From: Megalobrama amblycephala | Taxonomy: Eukaryota > Chordata > Actinopteri > Cypriniformes > Xenocyprididae | Assembly (NCBI RefSeq): GCF_018812025.1 | Contig: NC_063050.1 | Location: forward strand, 12,193,037-12,257,036 | Length of the DNA stretch: 64,000 bases | Direction: 5' to 3' | Part shown: positions 12,038 to 23,000 of the stretch, one piece after another | How positions within the stretch are numbered: the first letter of the stretch is position 1 | Layout of the letters: every line of letters begins with the position of its first letter | Translations under genes and position numbers: made by a program | Notes under the pieces: generated by a model | What the model was told of the DNA's origin: nothing | The model's input: the letters and a program-made list of their open reading frames with translations, nothing else | Database searches by the model: none

Positions 12038-12860
12038 TTATTTTGATTTTTCTTTTTCTCTAGAGTTATATTTTCTTGCCAAAAAATACGCTCCAGCACC
12101 AACAGCTACGGCTAGCAGAGCTGCACCTCCTGCTGCTCCTATTACTGCTGCCTTTCCTGCAGTTAACGCAGTCACTCCTACTTTAGCAGCTATTGCTCCT
12201 CCTGCTGCCCCTCATAATACACCTGCACCTCCTCCAAGTGCTGCTCCAGTAGTATATTTTCTCTGTAGCATTTCATCCTGTGCCTCCTTATAGTCCTGCT
12301 CAGTGTATCTCCTGTTTCCGTTCATCCTCTGCAGTGACTCAATCTTTTTCAGAAGCTCAGTGACCTGAGATCGATCTTTATCTTTGTTGTTAAACACATA
12401 AACACCTCCTGAACACTGATCAACTACTGACCGCAATGTTTCAGATTTACTCACATATTCTTCCACTTGCACATGTAACTGATCTGCATGAGTAAAGAGC
12501 ACTATTGTGTGTTTTAAGACCTTTGCTCCAAAATTTTCCTGGATCCACTGCACAACATTACATTAATTCTCTGTGAATTTTACCCCCAATCTGATCACCA
12601 GCAGAAACACATCAAGATTTATATCCTGTAATACCTTCTCTATTTCAGTTTGAGCATCTGTGATCTTCACTGATGTATCAGAGAGTCCTACAGTGTCGAT
12701 CACTGTGATTGTTTGTCCATCCACCTCTGTTTGTTCTGACAGTTTCCGGTCACAGACGAAGGAGAAAAATCTTCTTTAAATGTACCTCTAACTCCAATAA
12801 TGGTGTTTCCTGATGAACTCTTTCCTGATCCAGTCATTCCTAACAGCATAATATTGAGAT
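12038..12860 (-). pseudogene. GIMAP (AIG1-type) GTPase pseudogene
   Basis: This is a degraded GTPase-of-immunity-associated-protein exon. A branch/pyrimidine tract ending TCTATCAG gives the acceptor at 12861, followed in frame by [20 protein letters not shown], which holds an intact P-loop (GMTGSGKS). The family SPESVT segment is recognisable as SPSSVT. A frameshift then separates it from the DTVG (G3) and FLLVI segments. A TAA interrupts the next conserved block just before WIQENFG. The THAD (G4) motif and the domain end follow in an open stretch (12212-12553). A second stop (12212-12214) precedes an alanine/glycine-rich hydrophobic tail ending near 12040. At least two stops and one frameshift argue against a functional product. 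Family members are guanine-nucleotide-binding proteins of lymphoid cells. The intact paralogue lies at 30802-31604. Confidence 0.88.
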
Positions 12861-12879
12861 CTGATAGAGTAAAAAGATA

Positions 12880-13019
12880 GACAGATAGACATATGGATGA
12901 ATGAACAGACAGACAGATACAGTACCTGTCAAAAGTTTGGAAACATTATTTTTTTTTTTAAGTTTTTGAAAGAAGTCTTCTGTTCACCACAGCTGCATTT
13001 ATTTAATATATATTCAAGT
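12880..13019. other. GIMAP upstream intron remnant with AGACAGAT tract
   Basis: A short degenerate tetranucleotide tract (AGAT/AGAC) lies immediately upstream of the pseudogene acceptor, followed by a T-run and the edge of the DIRS-like fragment. Nothing coding is visible. Confidence 0.4.
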
Positions 13020-13838
13020 GTAACTGGTGTTTAGTGGCTACTTGAGGCGAGTACACAAGAGGACACTGGCTGTACATGGAGATTATTGCAAATGCCCATG
13101 AGGACACTACACTTCTGGTAGAATGAGTCCTTACCCCAAGGGGACATGGGTGACCTTGGGCTTGATAAGCGAAAACAACAGCATCCGCTATCTAGTGGGA
13201 GAGCCTTTGTTTTGAGACAGCCTTCTGCTGTCCCCCATTACAGACAAAGAGCTGGTCTGAGGTCCTGAAGCTCCACGTTCTGTCAACATAAAGAAGCAAA
13301 GCACGAACAGGACAGAGCAGAGCAAGGGCTGGGTCTGCCTCCAACAAGGGCAGCTCTTGTAGATTCACCACCTGATCCCTGAAACGCGTGGAGGGAACCT
13401 TGGGCACATATCTGGGCTGGGTTTCAGACAACGTGAGAGTAGGCTGGCCCGAATTCCGGGCATGATTTATCGACTGAAAATGCCTGCAGTTCCCCCACCC
13501 TTTTGATTTAAGCCAGTGCAGTCAGTAGAGCTGTCTTCAAAGCTCAACTGAATGCAGGGGTTCTTTGCAAAGCCGTAAGAACCAAAGAGAGGTCCCAATA
13601 GGGAACAAGGTGAGAACGAGGAGGATTTAATCTTCTCATACCCCTAAGGAACCTGATGACCAGGTCATGCTTCCCCCAGAGACTTACCGTCTACTGCATT
13701 GTGATGTGAGAGAAGAACATGGAGAGAAGAACATCACTCGTCGAACAGAAAAGCATAGGCGTCCTCAAAAAAGCATAAGCGTGCCTTGTAGAGGACGCTC
13801 TCGCTGAAGTGATGGTGTATACCACCAGTAGAAGTAGA
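13020..13838 (-). pseudogene. DIRS-like tyrosine recombinase fragment
   Basis: On the minus strand the frame 13431-13192 reads through LCPVRALLLYVDRT and SDQLFVCNGG to VSKQRLSH, and after a stop at 13192-13194 continues with GVRTHSTRSVVSSWA. The HxxR pair and the SDQLFV...KQRLS context match the C-terminal catalytic part of tyrosine recombinases carried by DIRS-type retrotransposons, which use a recombinase instead of a DDE integrase. The stop, missing ends and absent reverse transcriptase make this a dead fragment. It continues at 15379-15925 beyond a hAT-like insertion. Confidence 0.78.
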
Positions 13839-15378
13839 TAGGGGTGTCCTCGACTACGGATTTACATAGTCGAATCCGATTCGAATCAGATTGCCTATAT
13901 TCGACTGATAGTCGAATCATATATGTTGGGGTTGGGGGAGGATTTGAGCTTGAAAAACAGCAGTCCACTGGAGAGTGTGCACGGACTTTGAAAGGGCCGC
14001 GCGCTGAACTGTGCACGAGATGGAGCGGGACACGGAAAATGAAGTAGGCCTAAGGCCTATAGCCTACCCGCGGGCGCGGCTTAAGACAACTTTTATTTTC
14101 TTTCACACACAGCACAGAGAAACATCTTTCTAATAAACCGACCAAACTGCCTGTCAAGTGATAGACGAAACTGACAATGATTTGATCTTTTTTAAACAAA
14201 TGAAAGGCAATGTGGATAAACATTCACAGCCACGATGTACAGAACACCACACAAAGATATAGAAGAAAACGTATAAAAACATTTTGGATCAATAAACCTT
14301 AAAATATATATAAAAATAACTGCAGAAAGGCCACACTGCAGATATACATTTCATATGTCGGCAAATCAAATTACATCGGCTAAACTGTCTGTGCAAGCAA
14401 GCTTTAACTCTACAGCGCAACATTGATGCACCAAAAAAATTAATTCATTTAATAAAAAATATATAATTTAAAAAATTTTTTTTTTATTTTTATCAAACAT
14501 TAATTTACAGAATTGAATTAGAACAGAAATATGATCGAGTCAAACTGCAAAATGCCTGAAGTGCAGGGGAACATATAAGCTAGCCACAAATAATTAAATT
14601 AGATAACCCAGAGTGATCAATAAATAAATTAAAATTAAAGAAATTATTAAAATAACGAAAGTAGCCTATAGCCAGAATTGTCAACTTTGTCTTTTTAACT
14701 GCAGAGACAATAAACGCTGAACTGGAGTGGCAGTCTTTTTAGCTAAACATTCAAAAATCAAATTACATCCGTCTAAAATAGTTTGAAATCATTTGTAGCT
14801 ACCCTACCTGATCGAGAGAGAAAAATCCAGTCTTTCACGCGATCTGCCTGTGTCCGTTTGAGTCTTTTTAAATAGCGCGCTCATGTTATTGATGAGTCAG
14901 CTCGTTGGCTGGCAGAAGCGCGCCGCAGTGTTTGTCGTTGTTGAGTTCTAGGACATGAGCTGTTGGCACAACTTGCATCATACGTTTTTTGGATCATCTT
15001 TTACCATTTCAAAGTGCATTCAATTGTACACTTTATCCCAGACATTGTTAAAGATTTAATCCCTGCCGCAAAGATGCTCCTCTGCCGGTCACAGATCATG
15101 GATGTGAAACTTAACAGGGGTGGTTGGATTTATTCACGCACATTAAAAATATTTATTAAAAGCTTCTTTCTTTTCACATTTTTATTTATAGTATTAACAT
15201 AATAGGCTGTATATTAACCTATTGGGAAAGAACCAGTATGTCTATGTAAAATCAGATATTGAGCGCCCCCATATCTCTTCTCATAACACCTCTGCGACGA
15301 TTCGACTGTGAGATTGGTAGTCGAATCAGGCTCCTCCTATCGAAGATTCGAATCGTCGACTATTCAGGGTCACCCCTA
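13839..15378. mobile_element. Non-autonomous hAT-like element, 1540 bp
   Basis: The ends are TAGGGGTG and CACCCCTA, flanked by the perfect 8-bp direct repeat GAAGTAGA (13831-13838 and 15379-15386). Subterminal DNA on both sides is rich in TCGAATC/GATTCGA motifs, typical of transposase binding sites. An 8-bp target duplication with (C/T)AGGGGTG ends is the hAT signature. The inside has only short frames with no transposase, so the copy could move only in trans. It inserted into the DIRS-like fragment and is therefore younger. Confidence 0.9.
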
Positions 15379-15925
15379 GAAGTAGATAACCTTAGACCTA
15401 TGTGCCATAGGGTGCCCCATCTCTGAGAAAGCAGGTCCTTCCTCAGAGGAATCTGCCAGGGAGTGGCAGTGGCAAGGAGCATTAGTTCTGGGAACCAGGT
15501 CTGGTTGGGCCAGTAGGGTGCAACTAGCAAGACCTGCTCCTCATCATTCCTGACCTTACACAATGTCTGTGCGAGAAGGCTCACTGGGGGAAACGCATAC
15601 TTGCATAAACCCCGAGTTCAGCTGTGTGCCAGTGCATCCATGCTGAGGGTCCCCTTGGTCAGGAAATAGAACAACTGGCATTGGCATCTCTAGATCAGCT
15701 GGACTGTCTCGGGGCAAAGTCGCCACTCCTCCGGGGCTTCGGGCTTTCGTGAGAGCTCATCAGCTGGAACATGAATGGCACAAAGCGACCTCAGATGCTT
15801 CTGACTCCATAGGAGGAGATGGTGGGCGAGTTGCGACATGTGATGGGAGCATAGGCCACCTTGATGGCTGATGTACGCAATGGTTGCAGTGTTGTCCATC
15901 CTGACCAATATGTGCTCCATACTGC
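15379..15925 (-). pseudogene. DIRS-like RNase H and linker fragment
   Basis: The minus frame 15920-15690 begins EHILVRMDNTATIAYISHQGG, the RNase H-type block with an acidic DN pair seen in DIRS and Gypsy-related polymerases, and continues through SQLAHHLLLWSQKHL to ADELSR. The frame 15584-15360 carries LVAPYWPNQTWFPELMLL and PLRKDLLSQ, the usual segment between RNase H and recombinase in fish DIRS elements. The reverse transcriptase that should precede it (higher coordinates) is absent, so the copy is truncated at about 15925. Confidence 0.8.
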
Positions 15926-17600
15926 TAGGAGTAACAAGATGGCGTCAAAGAAGAGGAGATACACTTTCCAATGAAGATATGATATATTGGAGTTATATGA
16001 TGACATGGAGTTGATAAAATGAAATAAACTTGATTGTCAATTTTTTTGTGTAAATGACCTAATAAGAAATGTAATAACTTTAAATAAATGTAATAAATAT
16101 TGCTTGTAATGCATTTTAATACATTTCATGACTTTGAATAAACTTTTTAATATAATAACTTCTCCCACTCTACAAATCAATGCTCTGACTGTAGAAATGA
16201 AATAGTAATTACATGTTTTGGTAACTGTAAAAATGCAGCAGTGCACCGGTGATGACTTGAGCCCATCAGCCCAGTAAACAGGCTCTTAAATAGTGCTAAT
16301 GCTAAACTTACCACACCAAACATAGTGGACAAAACTGATGTGCAAATGTTTTTTTTTTTTTTTTTTTTTTAAATGACCCTATAATTTTGCTTAAACCAAC
16401 AAAATATCTGGAAAAATATTTTTAATATGAGGGAAGAATAAAACGATAAACTAAACAAAGGTATTTATCAGACACAACTTTTGGCAAAAAAAAAAGAAAG
16501 AAAAAAAAGAAGGGAAAACTACAGATACAGGTTTCAGAAAAACAAAAAAAAAATGTCAGAAAAAAAGCATACATTGACTACAACATAATTGTAATGTTTG
16601 GGATTGAGACGACAGGGTGGTAGATCCAAATGCAAGCTTTATTAGTCCCCCTGTGGTCAAATATTTTATCCCTTAAAACTCATCTTTGATCACCAAAATG
16701 ACATTTTAAAAAAAAATCAAGTGAAAAAAAATTTCTTCATGCCTTCAAATAGCTTAGAAACCCTTGTCTCATTTAATATGCACGGATCTATGAATATGCG
16801 AATTAGCCCCGCCTCCACTCGCTCAGCCGTTTTCTTCTGTGGACACCTATTTTTTTACAGTCTATAGTGGACACGCTAATGGATGTTTGACTGCTTCGTT
16901 GCTTTTAGTTTTCAGATTAAAAAAAAAAAACATTCAGATGAAATCCTGCTGGCGCCCGTGTCTTTTCCGTACATGATACAAATGAGATGTGAGATGTGGG
17001 AACCTTTGAGGTCTGAGACGTGAGGAGAGATGGTAAACAGTTTGCAGTTAAGCGCAGTATTGCCGTCTAATCAGCCAATATTGTCTTAAATAGACATAGC
17101 ACTTCATCTTTTTATAACATCAGGTTTTGAACAAATGTAGCCTATATTCAATCCTGATTTTGGTGAAATGTTACAACGATTTTTTGTGTGTGTGTGAGAA
17201 AAACTAGTTTTGGACATACAAGGTACTAACAAATAAATTAAAAAATCCCTTAAAGTAACTACAAATGAGCATGTAAAGCAAATATATTTAAAAAAAAAAA
17301 TTATATTCAGAGCATGCCCCCACCCAACGCAATGTTCTCACCTTTTTCCCCCCTTACCTGTTTGCATCCCTGGCTCGCACACTTGGCACAGCGCTTGCTA
17401 CAGTTCTGTCATTAATTAATATGAATTAATATCATTTGCCTTTTGCTTGACTACGATATTAAACAGCTAATAATGTGTTGCTAATGTTACACACCGTTCC
17501 TGTTCTTCATCTCAGAGTCAGACACCTGCCTTCTAACAATCAGTATTCTAAAGGTGCGTTCACGCGGCCTTGTAATTCCTGTAGATTCTAGCTTGTAAAA
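15926..17600. other. AT-rich intergenic DNA with homopolymer tracts
   Basis: It contains a (T)n tract at 16350-16371, an A-rich tract at 16485-16555 and scattered A-runs. No gene was recognised. A GCCCCGCCTCC segment near 16808 is a low-complexity patch frequent in fish repeats. At 17564 the sequence GGTGCGTTCACGC resembles MITE ends seen later at 20809 and 25165. Confidence 0.45.
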
Positions 17601-17729
17601 TATGGCGGGCCGGAAGGTCCAAAAATATGGCTACCGACTTGTCGCGGGAATTCACTATACAATTGCCAGCAGCCACTGAGTTTACCACTGATAGGCCGGC
17701 GGTGCATCTGCATACACACTCTCCTCACG

Positions 17730-18237
17730 CAGCGAACGACTCACTTTCCTCACGCAGCTGACCACTGACTCTCCTCAGCCGGCGACTCACTTTCCTCACG
17801 CAGCGGACGAATCACTTTCCTCACGCAGCTGACCACTGACTCTCCTCAGCCGGCGACTCACTTTCCTCACGCAGCGGACGAATCACTTTCCTCACGCAGC
17901 CGGCGACTCACTTTCCTCACGCAGCGGACGAATCACTTTCCTCACGCAGCCGGCGACTCACTTTCCTCACGCAGCCGGCGAGTCACTTTCCGCAGCCGGC
18001 GACTCACTTTCCGCAGCCGACGACTCACTTTCCGCAGCCGGCGAGTCACTTTCCGCAGCCGGCGAGTCACTTTCCTCACGCAGCCGGCGAGTCACTTTCC
18101 GCAGCCGGCGACTCACTTTCCGCAGCCGACGACTCACTTTCCGCAGCCGGCGAGTCACTTTCCGCAGCCGGCGAGTCACTTTCCGCAGCCGGCGAGTCAC
18201 TTTCTGCAGCCGGCGACTCACTTTCCTCACGCAGCAT
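17730..18237 (+). repeat. GC-rich minisatellite in left arm
   Basis: Units of about 21 bp (GACTCACTTTCCGCAGCCG) alternate with about 27-bp units that add CTCACG. The array spans about 500 bp. The CACTTTCC/GCAGCCGGCG composition contrasts strongly with the AT-rich surroundings. The minus-strand open frame across it is a by-product of the unit length. Confidence 0.9.
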
Positions 18238-18417
18238 TAACTCTCCTCACGTTTCTTTTCAAATACTGTGATGGTGCAATAACTAACTACATCTAGTAAA
18301 ATTGATCATTTTTGTGTTGTAAATGTAATTTATTCTGAAGTAATATTCCCATCAGTGTTCTGTAAACTGTTACTGTTAAGATGTAAACTGTTAATCATCA
18401 GATTTGTATATGCCCCC

Positions 18418-18775
18418 TTAAAGGGATAGGTCAATCAAAAATAAAAATTCTGTCATCATTGACTTACCTTCTAGTTGTTCCGAACCTGTATGAGTTTCTT
18501 TCTTCTGTTGAACTAAAAATATATTTTGAATGTCAGTAAACAAACAGCTGACTGTAGCGAGTGACTTTCATAGTAGGAAAAAAAAATAAAAATATGGAAG
18601 TCACTGGCTACCATCAACTGGTTACTGACATTCTTCAAAATATCATCCTTTTTCTTTCTTCTGTTGAACTAAACTCATATAGGTTTGGAACAAACTAGAC
18701 TGTAAGTCAATGATGACAGAATTATCATTATCATTATTATCATCAATTATCACAGGTTTAACGATCCCTTGAAAT
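18418..18775. mobile_element. MITE inside left arm
   Basis: The two halves are imperfect inverted copies: AAGGGATAGGTCAATC and TTCTGTCATCATTGAC at the start, GTCAATGATGACAGAA and GATCCCTT at the end. It is a widespread fish MITE type recognised from memory. Its counterpart in the right arm lies at about 19855-20185. Confidence 0.65.
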
Positions 18776-19220
18776 TGATTGTCATGGCATTTTTTTTTTT
18801 TTTTTTACCTTTTTAAAAAGGTACTTTTCCCCTAACCTTGGCTATCAGTCTCATGTTAATTAGAATAACTCACTGTAGGGCTTTTATTATTTTTTCCACG
18901 GCAGAGGAAACAGAATCTGCATCAGAAGTGGCATTTAGATGCATGTATAAAATTGAATATGAATGTGCAAAACAAGCATGAATAACACTGTTTAACAACT
19001 TTACAATAAAGATCTATAAAGCTTTTGTGGATTTTACAAATTATCTTTAATATACAATATTCTGAAAAAGTGACATTTCCCTTTTTGCAAAGTTCAAGTG
19101 TTGATAAAATATATAACTTTAACTAAAGATACATTTTTGATTTGCAGCTGTCATGCTTAAACACTGGTTCTGCAGATTTTTGACATTTCAAAATTGCATT
19201 GTTTTTGTAACCATCACATT

Positions 19221-19398
19221 AGACTCAGTGAAACAGTCACTGTTTAGGGGCCCAAGCAGTATAGCTGTTGGTGCCTTGTTTAAAATGTTATTTGTAGTGA
19301 ATGCTCTTTTGAATAGTGTTATCAAATAAGGAATCTGTTGTAAGCTGATTAAAATTTTTTTTTTAAAAAAACATGAAAGTAGCGTATACCATAAACTA
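19221..19398. other. Palindrome 1 spacer
   Basis: This 178-bp segment separates the arms and has no inverted counterpart. It contains GGGGCCCAAGCAG and a T9/A7 junction near 19360. No gene is visible. Confidence 0.8.
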
Positions 19399-20774
19399 AT
19401 GTGATGGTTACAAAAACAATGCAAATTTGAAATGTCAAAAATCTGCAGAACCAGTGTTTAAGCATGACAGCTGCAAATCAAAAATTTATCTTTAGTTAAA
19501 GTTATATATTTTATCAACATCTGAACTTTGCAAAAAGGGAAATGTCACTTTTTCAGAATATTGTATATATTGTATAAAGATAATTTGTAAAATCCACAAA
19601 AGCTTTATAGATCTTTATTGTAAAGTTGTTAAACAGTGTTTTTCATGCTTGTTTTGCACATTCATATTCAATTTTATACATGCATCTAAATGCCACTTCT
19701 GATGCAGATTCTGTTTCCTCTGCCGTGGAAAAAATAATAAAAGCCCTAGAGTGAGTTATTCTAATTAACATGAGATTGATAGCCAAGGTTAGGGGAAAAT
19801 TACCTTTTTATAAAGGTAAAAAAAAATAAAAAAATGCCATGACAATCAATTCCAAGGGACAGTTAAACCTAAATGATAATTCTGTCATCATTGACTTACA
19901 CTCTAGTTTGTTCCAAACCTATATGAGTTTAGTTCAACAGAAGAAAGAAAAAGGATGATATTTTGAAGAATGTCAGTAACCAGTTGATGGTAGCCAGTGA
20001 CTTCCATATTTTTTTTTTTTTTTCCTACTATGAAAGTCACTCTCTACAGTCAGCTGTTTGTTTACTGACATTCAAAATATATTTTTAGTTCAACAGAAGA
20101 AAGAAACTCATACAGGTTCGGAACAACTAGAAGGTAAGTCAATGATGACAGAATTTTTATTTTTGATTGACCTATCCCTTTAAGGGGGCATATACAAATC
20201 TGATGATTAACAGTTTACATCTTAACAGTAACAGTTTACAGAACACTGATGGGAATATTACTTCAGAATAAATTACATTTACAACACAAAAATGATCAAT
20301 TTTACTAGATGTAGTTAGTTATTGCACCATCACAGTATTTGAAAAGAAACGTGAGGAGAGTTAATGCTGCGTGAGGAAAGTGAGTCGCCGGCTGCAGAAA
20401 GTGAGTCGCCGGCTGCGGAAAGTGACTCGCCGGCTGCGGAAAGTGACTCGCCGGCTGCGGAAAGTGAGTCGCCGGCTGCGGAAAGTGAGTCGCCGGCTGC
20501 GTGAGGAAAGTGATTCGTCCGCTGCGTGAGGAAAGTGAGTCGTCCGCTGCGTGAGGAAAGTGAGTCGCCGGCTGAGGAGAGTCAGTGGTCAGCTGCGTGA
20601 GGAAAGTGATTCGTCCGCTGCGTGAGGAAAGTGAGTCGTTCGCTGCGTGAGGAGAGTGTGTATGCAGATGCACCGCCGGCCTATCAGTGGTAAACTCAGT
20701 GGCTACTGGCAATTGTATAGTGAATTCCCGCGACAAGTCGGTAGCCATATTTTTGGACCTTCCGGCCCGCCATA
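19399..20774 (-). repeat. Palindrome 1, right arm
   Basis: This is the reverse complement of 17601-19220, starting AATGTGATGGTTACAAAAAC and ending GGCCCGCCATA. It contains the mirrored MITE (about 19855-20185) and a shorter version of the minisatellite (20365-20650). Small substitutions and A-run differences from the left arm show that the arms have diverged. Confidence 0.92.
20365..20650 (-). repeat. Contracted minisatellite in right arm
   Basis: It has the same CGGCTGCGGAAAGTGACTCG unit as the left-arm array in inverse orientation, but is about 290 bp rather than about 500 bp. Loss or gain of units after arm formation accounts for most of the arm length difference. Confidence 0.88.
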
Positions 20775-20808
20775 GTAAAAAGCGTTCACGTCTTCGTAGA
20801 GATCGTAT

Positions 20809-21322
20809 GGTGCGTTCAAGTCATGTCGGAAAGATCGTATTTACGAGCATAACCGACATGAACGCATCCACAATGTCGTAAATACCAGTGGGAAGCTCGT
20901 AATTTTCTTTAAGATCCGATCTGTACGAGTTGGGGGCGTGGCAGTGAGAAACATAGTGAAATACCACAATACTTACAGGTGTTTAGCAGTGACATTGTCA
21001 GGCTTTTCTATTTACAACGAAGTAAGCTGATTACCAGCAAAAATACGATAGCATCACAATGTAAAACTGTAATATGTAACAATAAAGTTTACAATGGCTT
21101 CATAAATTAATTTAAAAAAACATAAAAAAGCAACATATAACTAATGCACATTCTTTGCTCTACATTTTTTAGAAGCAGAAGTGTTGTTATTTTGTGTAAT
21201 TAATTTAGAGAAGGCACACCACCATCATACTCTGACGAAAGTGACTTGAACGCACCTACAGTCGTACACACGACTTACCTCCTCGTAAATACGAACTTCC
21301 CAGGAGGACTTGAACGCACCAG
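20809..21322. mobile_element. MITE with GGTGCGTTCAAGTC ends
   Basis: The left end GGTGCGTTCAAGTCATG and the right end GGACTTGAACGCACC are inverted copies, with subterminal CGTATTTACG on both sides. The length is about 514 bp with no coding content. Target duplication is ambiguous (GTA on both flanks). Confidence 0.65.
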
Positions 21323-21664
21323 TAGTTTCAGCTTGTAAGCTGGGAGTTTTCTGAAAGCTCCCAGATGTACCACGTGGCCGCTATACCACCTGACCGCTGT
21401 AGATTCATAGGTGTTGATAGTGGTGCCATGGAAACGCATAATTCCCAGTCCAAGGACCAAAATGGAGATACCCCTCGCTGCAGACTGTAGCGCGGTGACG
21501 TCACGTATTTTGACGTCACGTATGTTACGTATTGCATGTCTTTAAAACGCATGCGCCATAACATGTTGACAGCGCATGCGTGTCATATGAGTTACGCGGT
21601 ATTGTCACGTGTTTTGACGTCGTGTGTGACATTCCACGTCCTTAAAACGCATGCGAAAACTTGG

Positions 21665-22025
21665 CACAAGTTAATATGTAAAAATGTTGAAAACGACAAA
21701 GAAATAATAAAAGAAAGAGCTTTATTGGCAAGTGTGCTTGCACACACAAGGAATTTTACTTGGTGCTGAAGCTTCCAGTTCACATATACAATACAAATAC
21801 AACAAGAACATAGTAATAAAAATTCTAATAATAAAAATAAAATTAAAAAAAAAAAACAGAGCGGCAAAACTGAGTACACATATCCATTGTTTTGAACATG
21901 CCATCTGAGGTAAAATTATATAATGAGGAATTACGGATGTGTGTGTCTATAGTATTTTATTTAAAAGGTTATTTCCACATTCTGTTGCACTTCACTGTGT
22001 ATATTGCAATATTACTGTAAACATT
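21665..22025. mobile_element. Unpaired insert in left arm (repeat-like)
   Basis: This piece is missing from the right arm. It contains TATTGGCAAGTGTGCTTGCA and an A-rich tract, a segment resembling a common cyprinid interspersed repeat. It inserted after the palindrome formed, or the partner lost it. Confidence 0.45.
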
Positions 22026-22337
22026 AATGGCACCTTATATACTTTTTTTAATAGTTCCTCTGTCATGGTTGTTTATTTTTGTGTACTATATTTTTGGACA
22101 GTTTCTGTCGCTTTGGCAATACTGCATGTAAAACATTTATGCTAATGAAGTAGTTAGAAGTTAAACTGACTACATAAAGTATATTTTCAGTCTCTACCAA
22201 CTAAACCAAAAAAATAATCAAACTGATAACAGTGATAACTTTCTTTTATTTCAAAACAAAGCATATCTCTCTTTTACAATTATAATTACAGAACTATGAA
22301 TTAATTACACATACAGATTATCACACATTATATTTTT

Positions 22338-22423
22338 TTATATTATGTATGTGTGCGGGTATAATATATATATAAAATATAAATAATAAATATATACACA
22401 ATATATAAATAATATACACTATA

Positions 22424-22492
<69 letters not shown>

Positions 22493-22581
22493 ATATTTAT
22501 ATGTAAATGATATAAATGATATATAAATACATACACATAAATTATATAATATATCTATATCTATATATATATATATCTATA

Positions 22582-22640
<59 letters not shown>
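22338..22640. repeat. (TA)n microsatellite tracts, left arm
   Basis: Two near-pure TA runs (about 22430-22489 and 22561-22638) are separated by a TA-rich linker. The right arm equivalent (24592-24712) is much shorter, showing independent repeat-length change. Confidence 0.95.
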
Positions 22641-22641
<1 letters not shown>

Positions 22642-22904
22642 ATGAAAATTCCTTCAAATCTTCTGAAATTCCCCTCCATCATTAAAAAAACAGTCAACAG
22701 AGCAATAGCCCTCAACTTCCTTAACTGAATAAAATCCTCGCAGGACTCCCCTTCTGCCATCACCAACATACCCAGGTGGGCAGTCCTTGAACAGAAAAAG
22801 AGAAGAGTAGAGAGAGCTGGTATTGGTTTCACTTTATTTCTTGAACAGCACAAATAACACTGTTTTGAAAATAATTCTACTCTTATTTTTACTTTTCAAT
22901 TTAG

Positions 22905-22944
22905 AGGTGATGAAACCCCCCTGCCTGTTGATTACTTGACCAAG
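22905..22944 (+). CDS. Candidate 40-nt exon in left arm
   Basis: A pyrimidine-rich acceptor (TTTTCAATTTAG) and a consensus donor (GTAAGTA) bound 40 nt that read GDETPLPVDYLTK from the second codon position. The mirrored copy on the minus strand (24284-24324) has one extra G in the C/G-run, which would shift its frame. No flanking coding exon could be assigned, so this may be a decoy or a captured exon. Confidence 0.3.
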
Positions 22945-23000
22945 GTAAGTACAGTATAAACTCCTATCAATCTATCAGTTTCCTTTTTTAGTATATCTTA

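Larger units (their letters stand above)
17601..19220 (+). repeat. Palindrome 1, left arm
   Basis: This arm is the reverse complement of 19399-20774. It starts TATGGCGGGCCGGAAGG and ends GTTTTTGTAACCATCACATT. Arm lengths differ (1620 against 1376 bp), mainly because the internal GC-rich minisatellite is longer here. The arm also contains a complete MITE that is mirrored in the other arm, so the inverted duplication copied an already repeat-bearing sequence. Confidence 0.92.

Noticed and set aside
20305..20748. 147-aa minus frame rich in P, H and T
   Set aside because: It is the translation of the GC-rich minisatellite in the palindrome arm; the mirrored array gives different broken frames.
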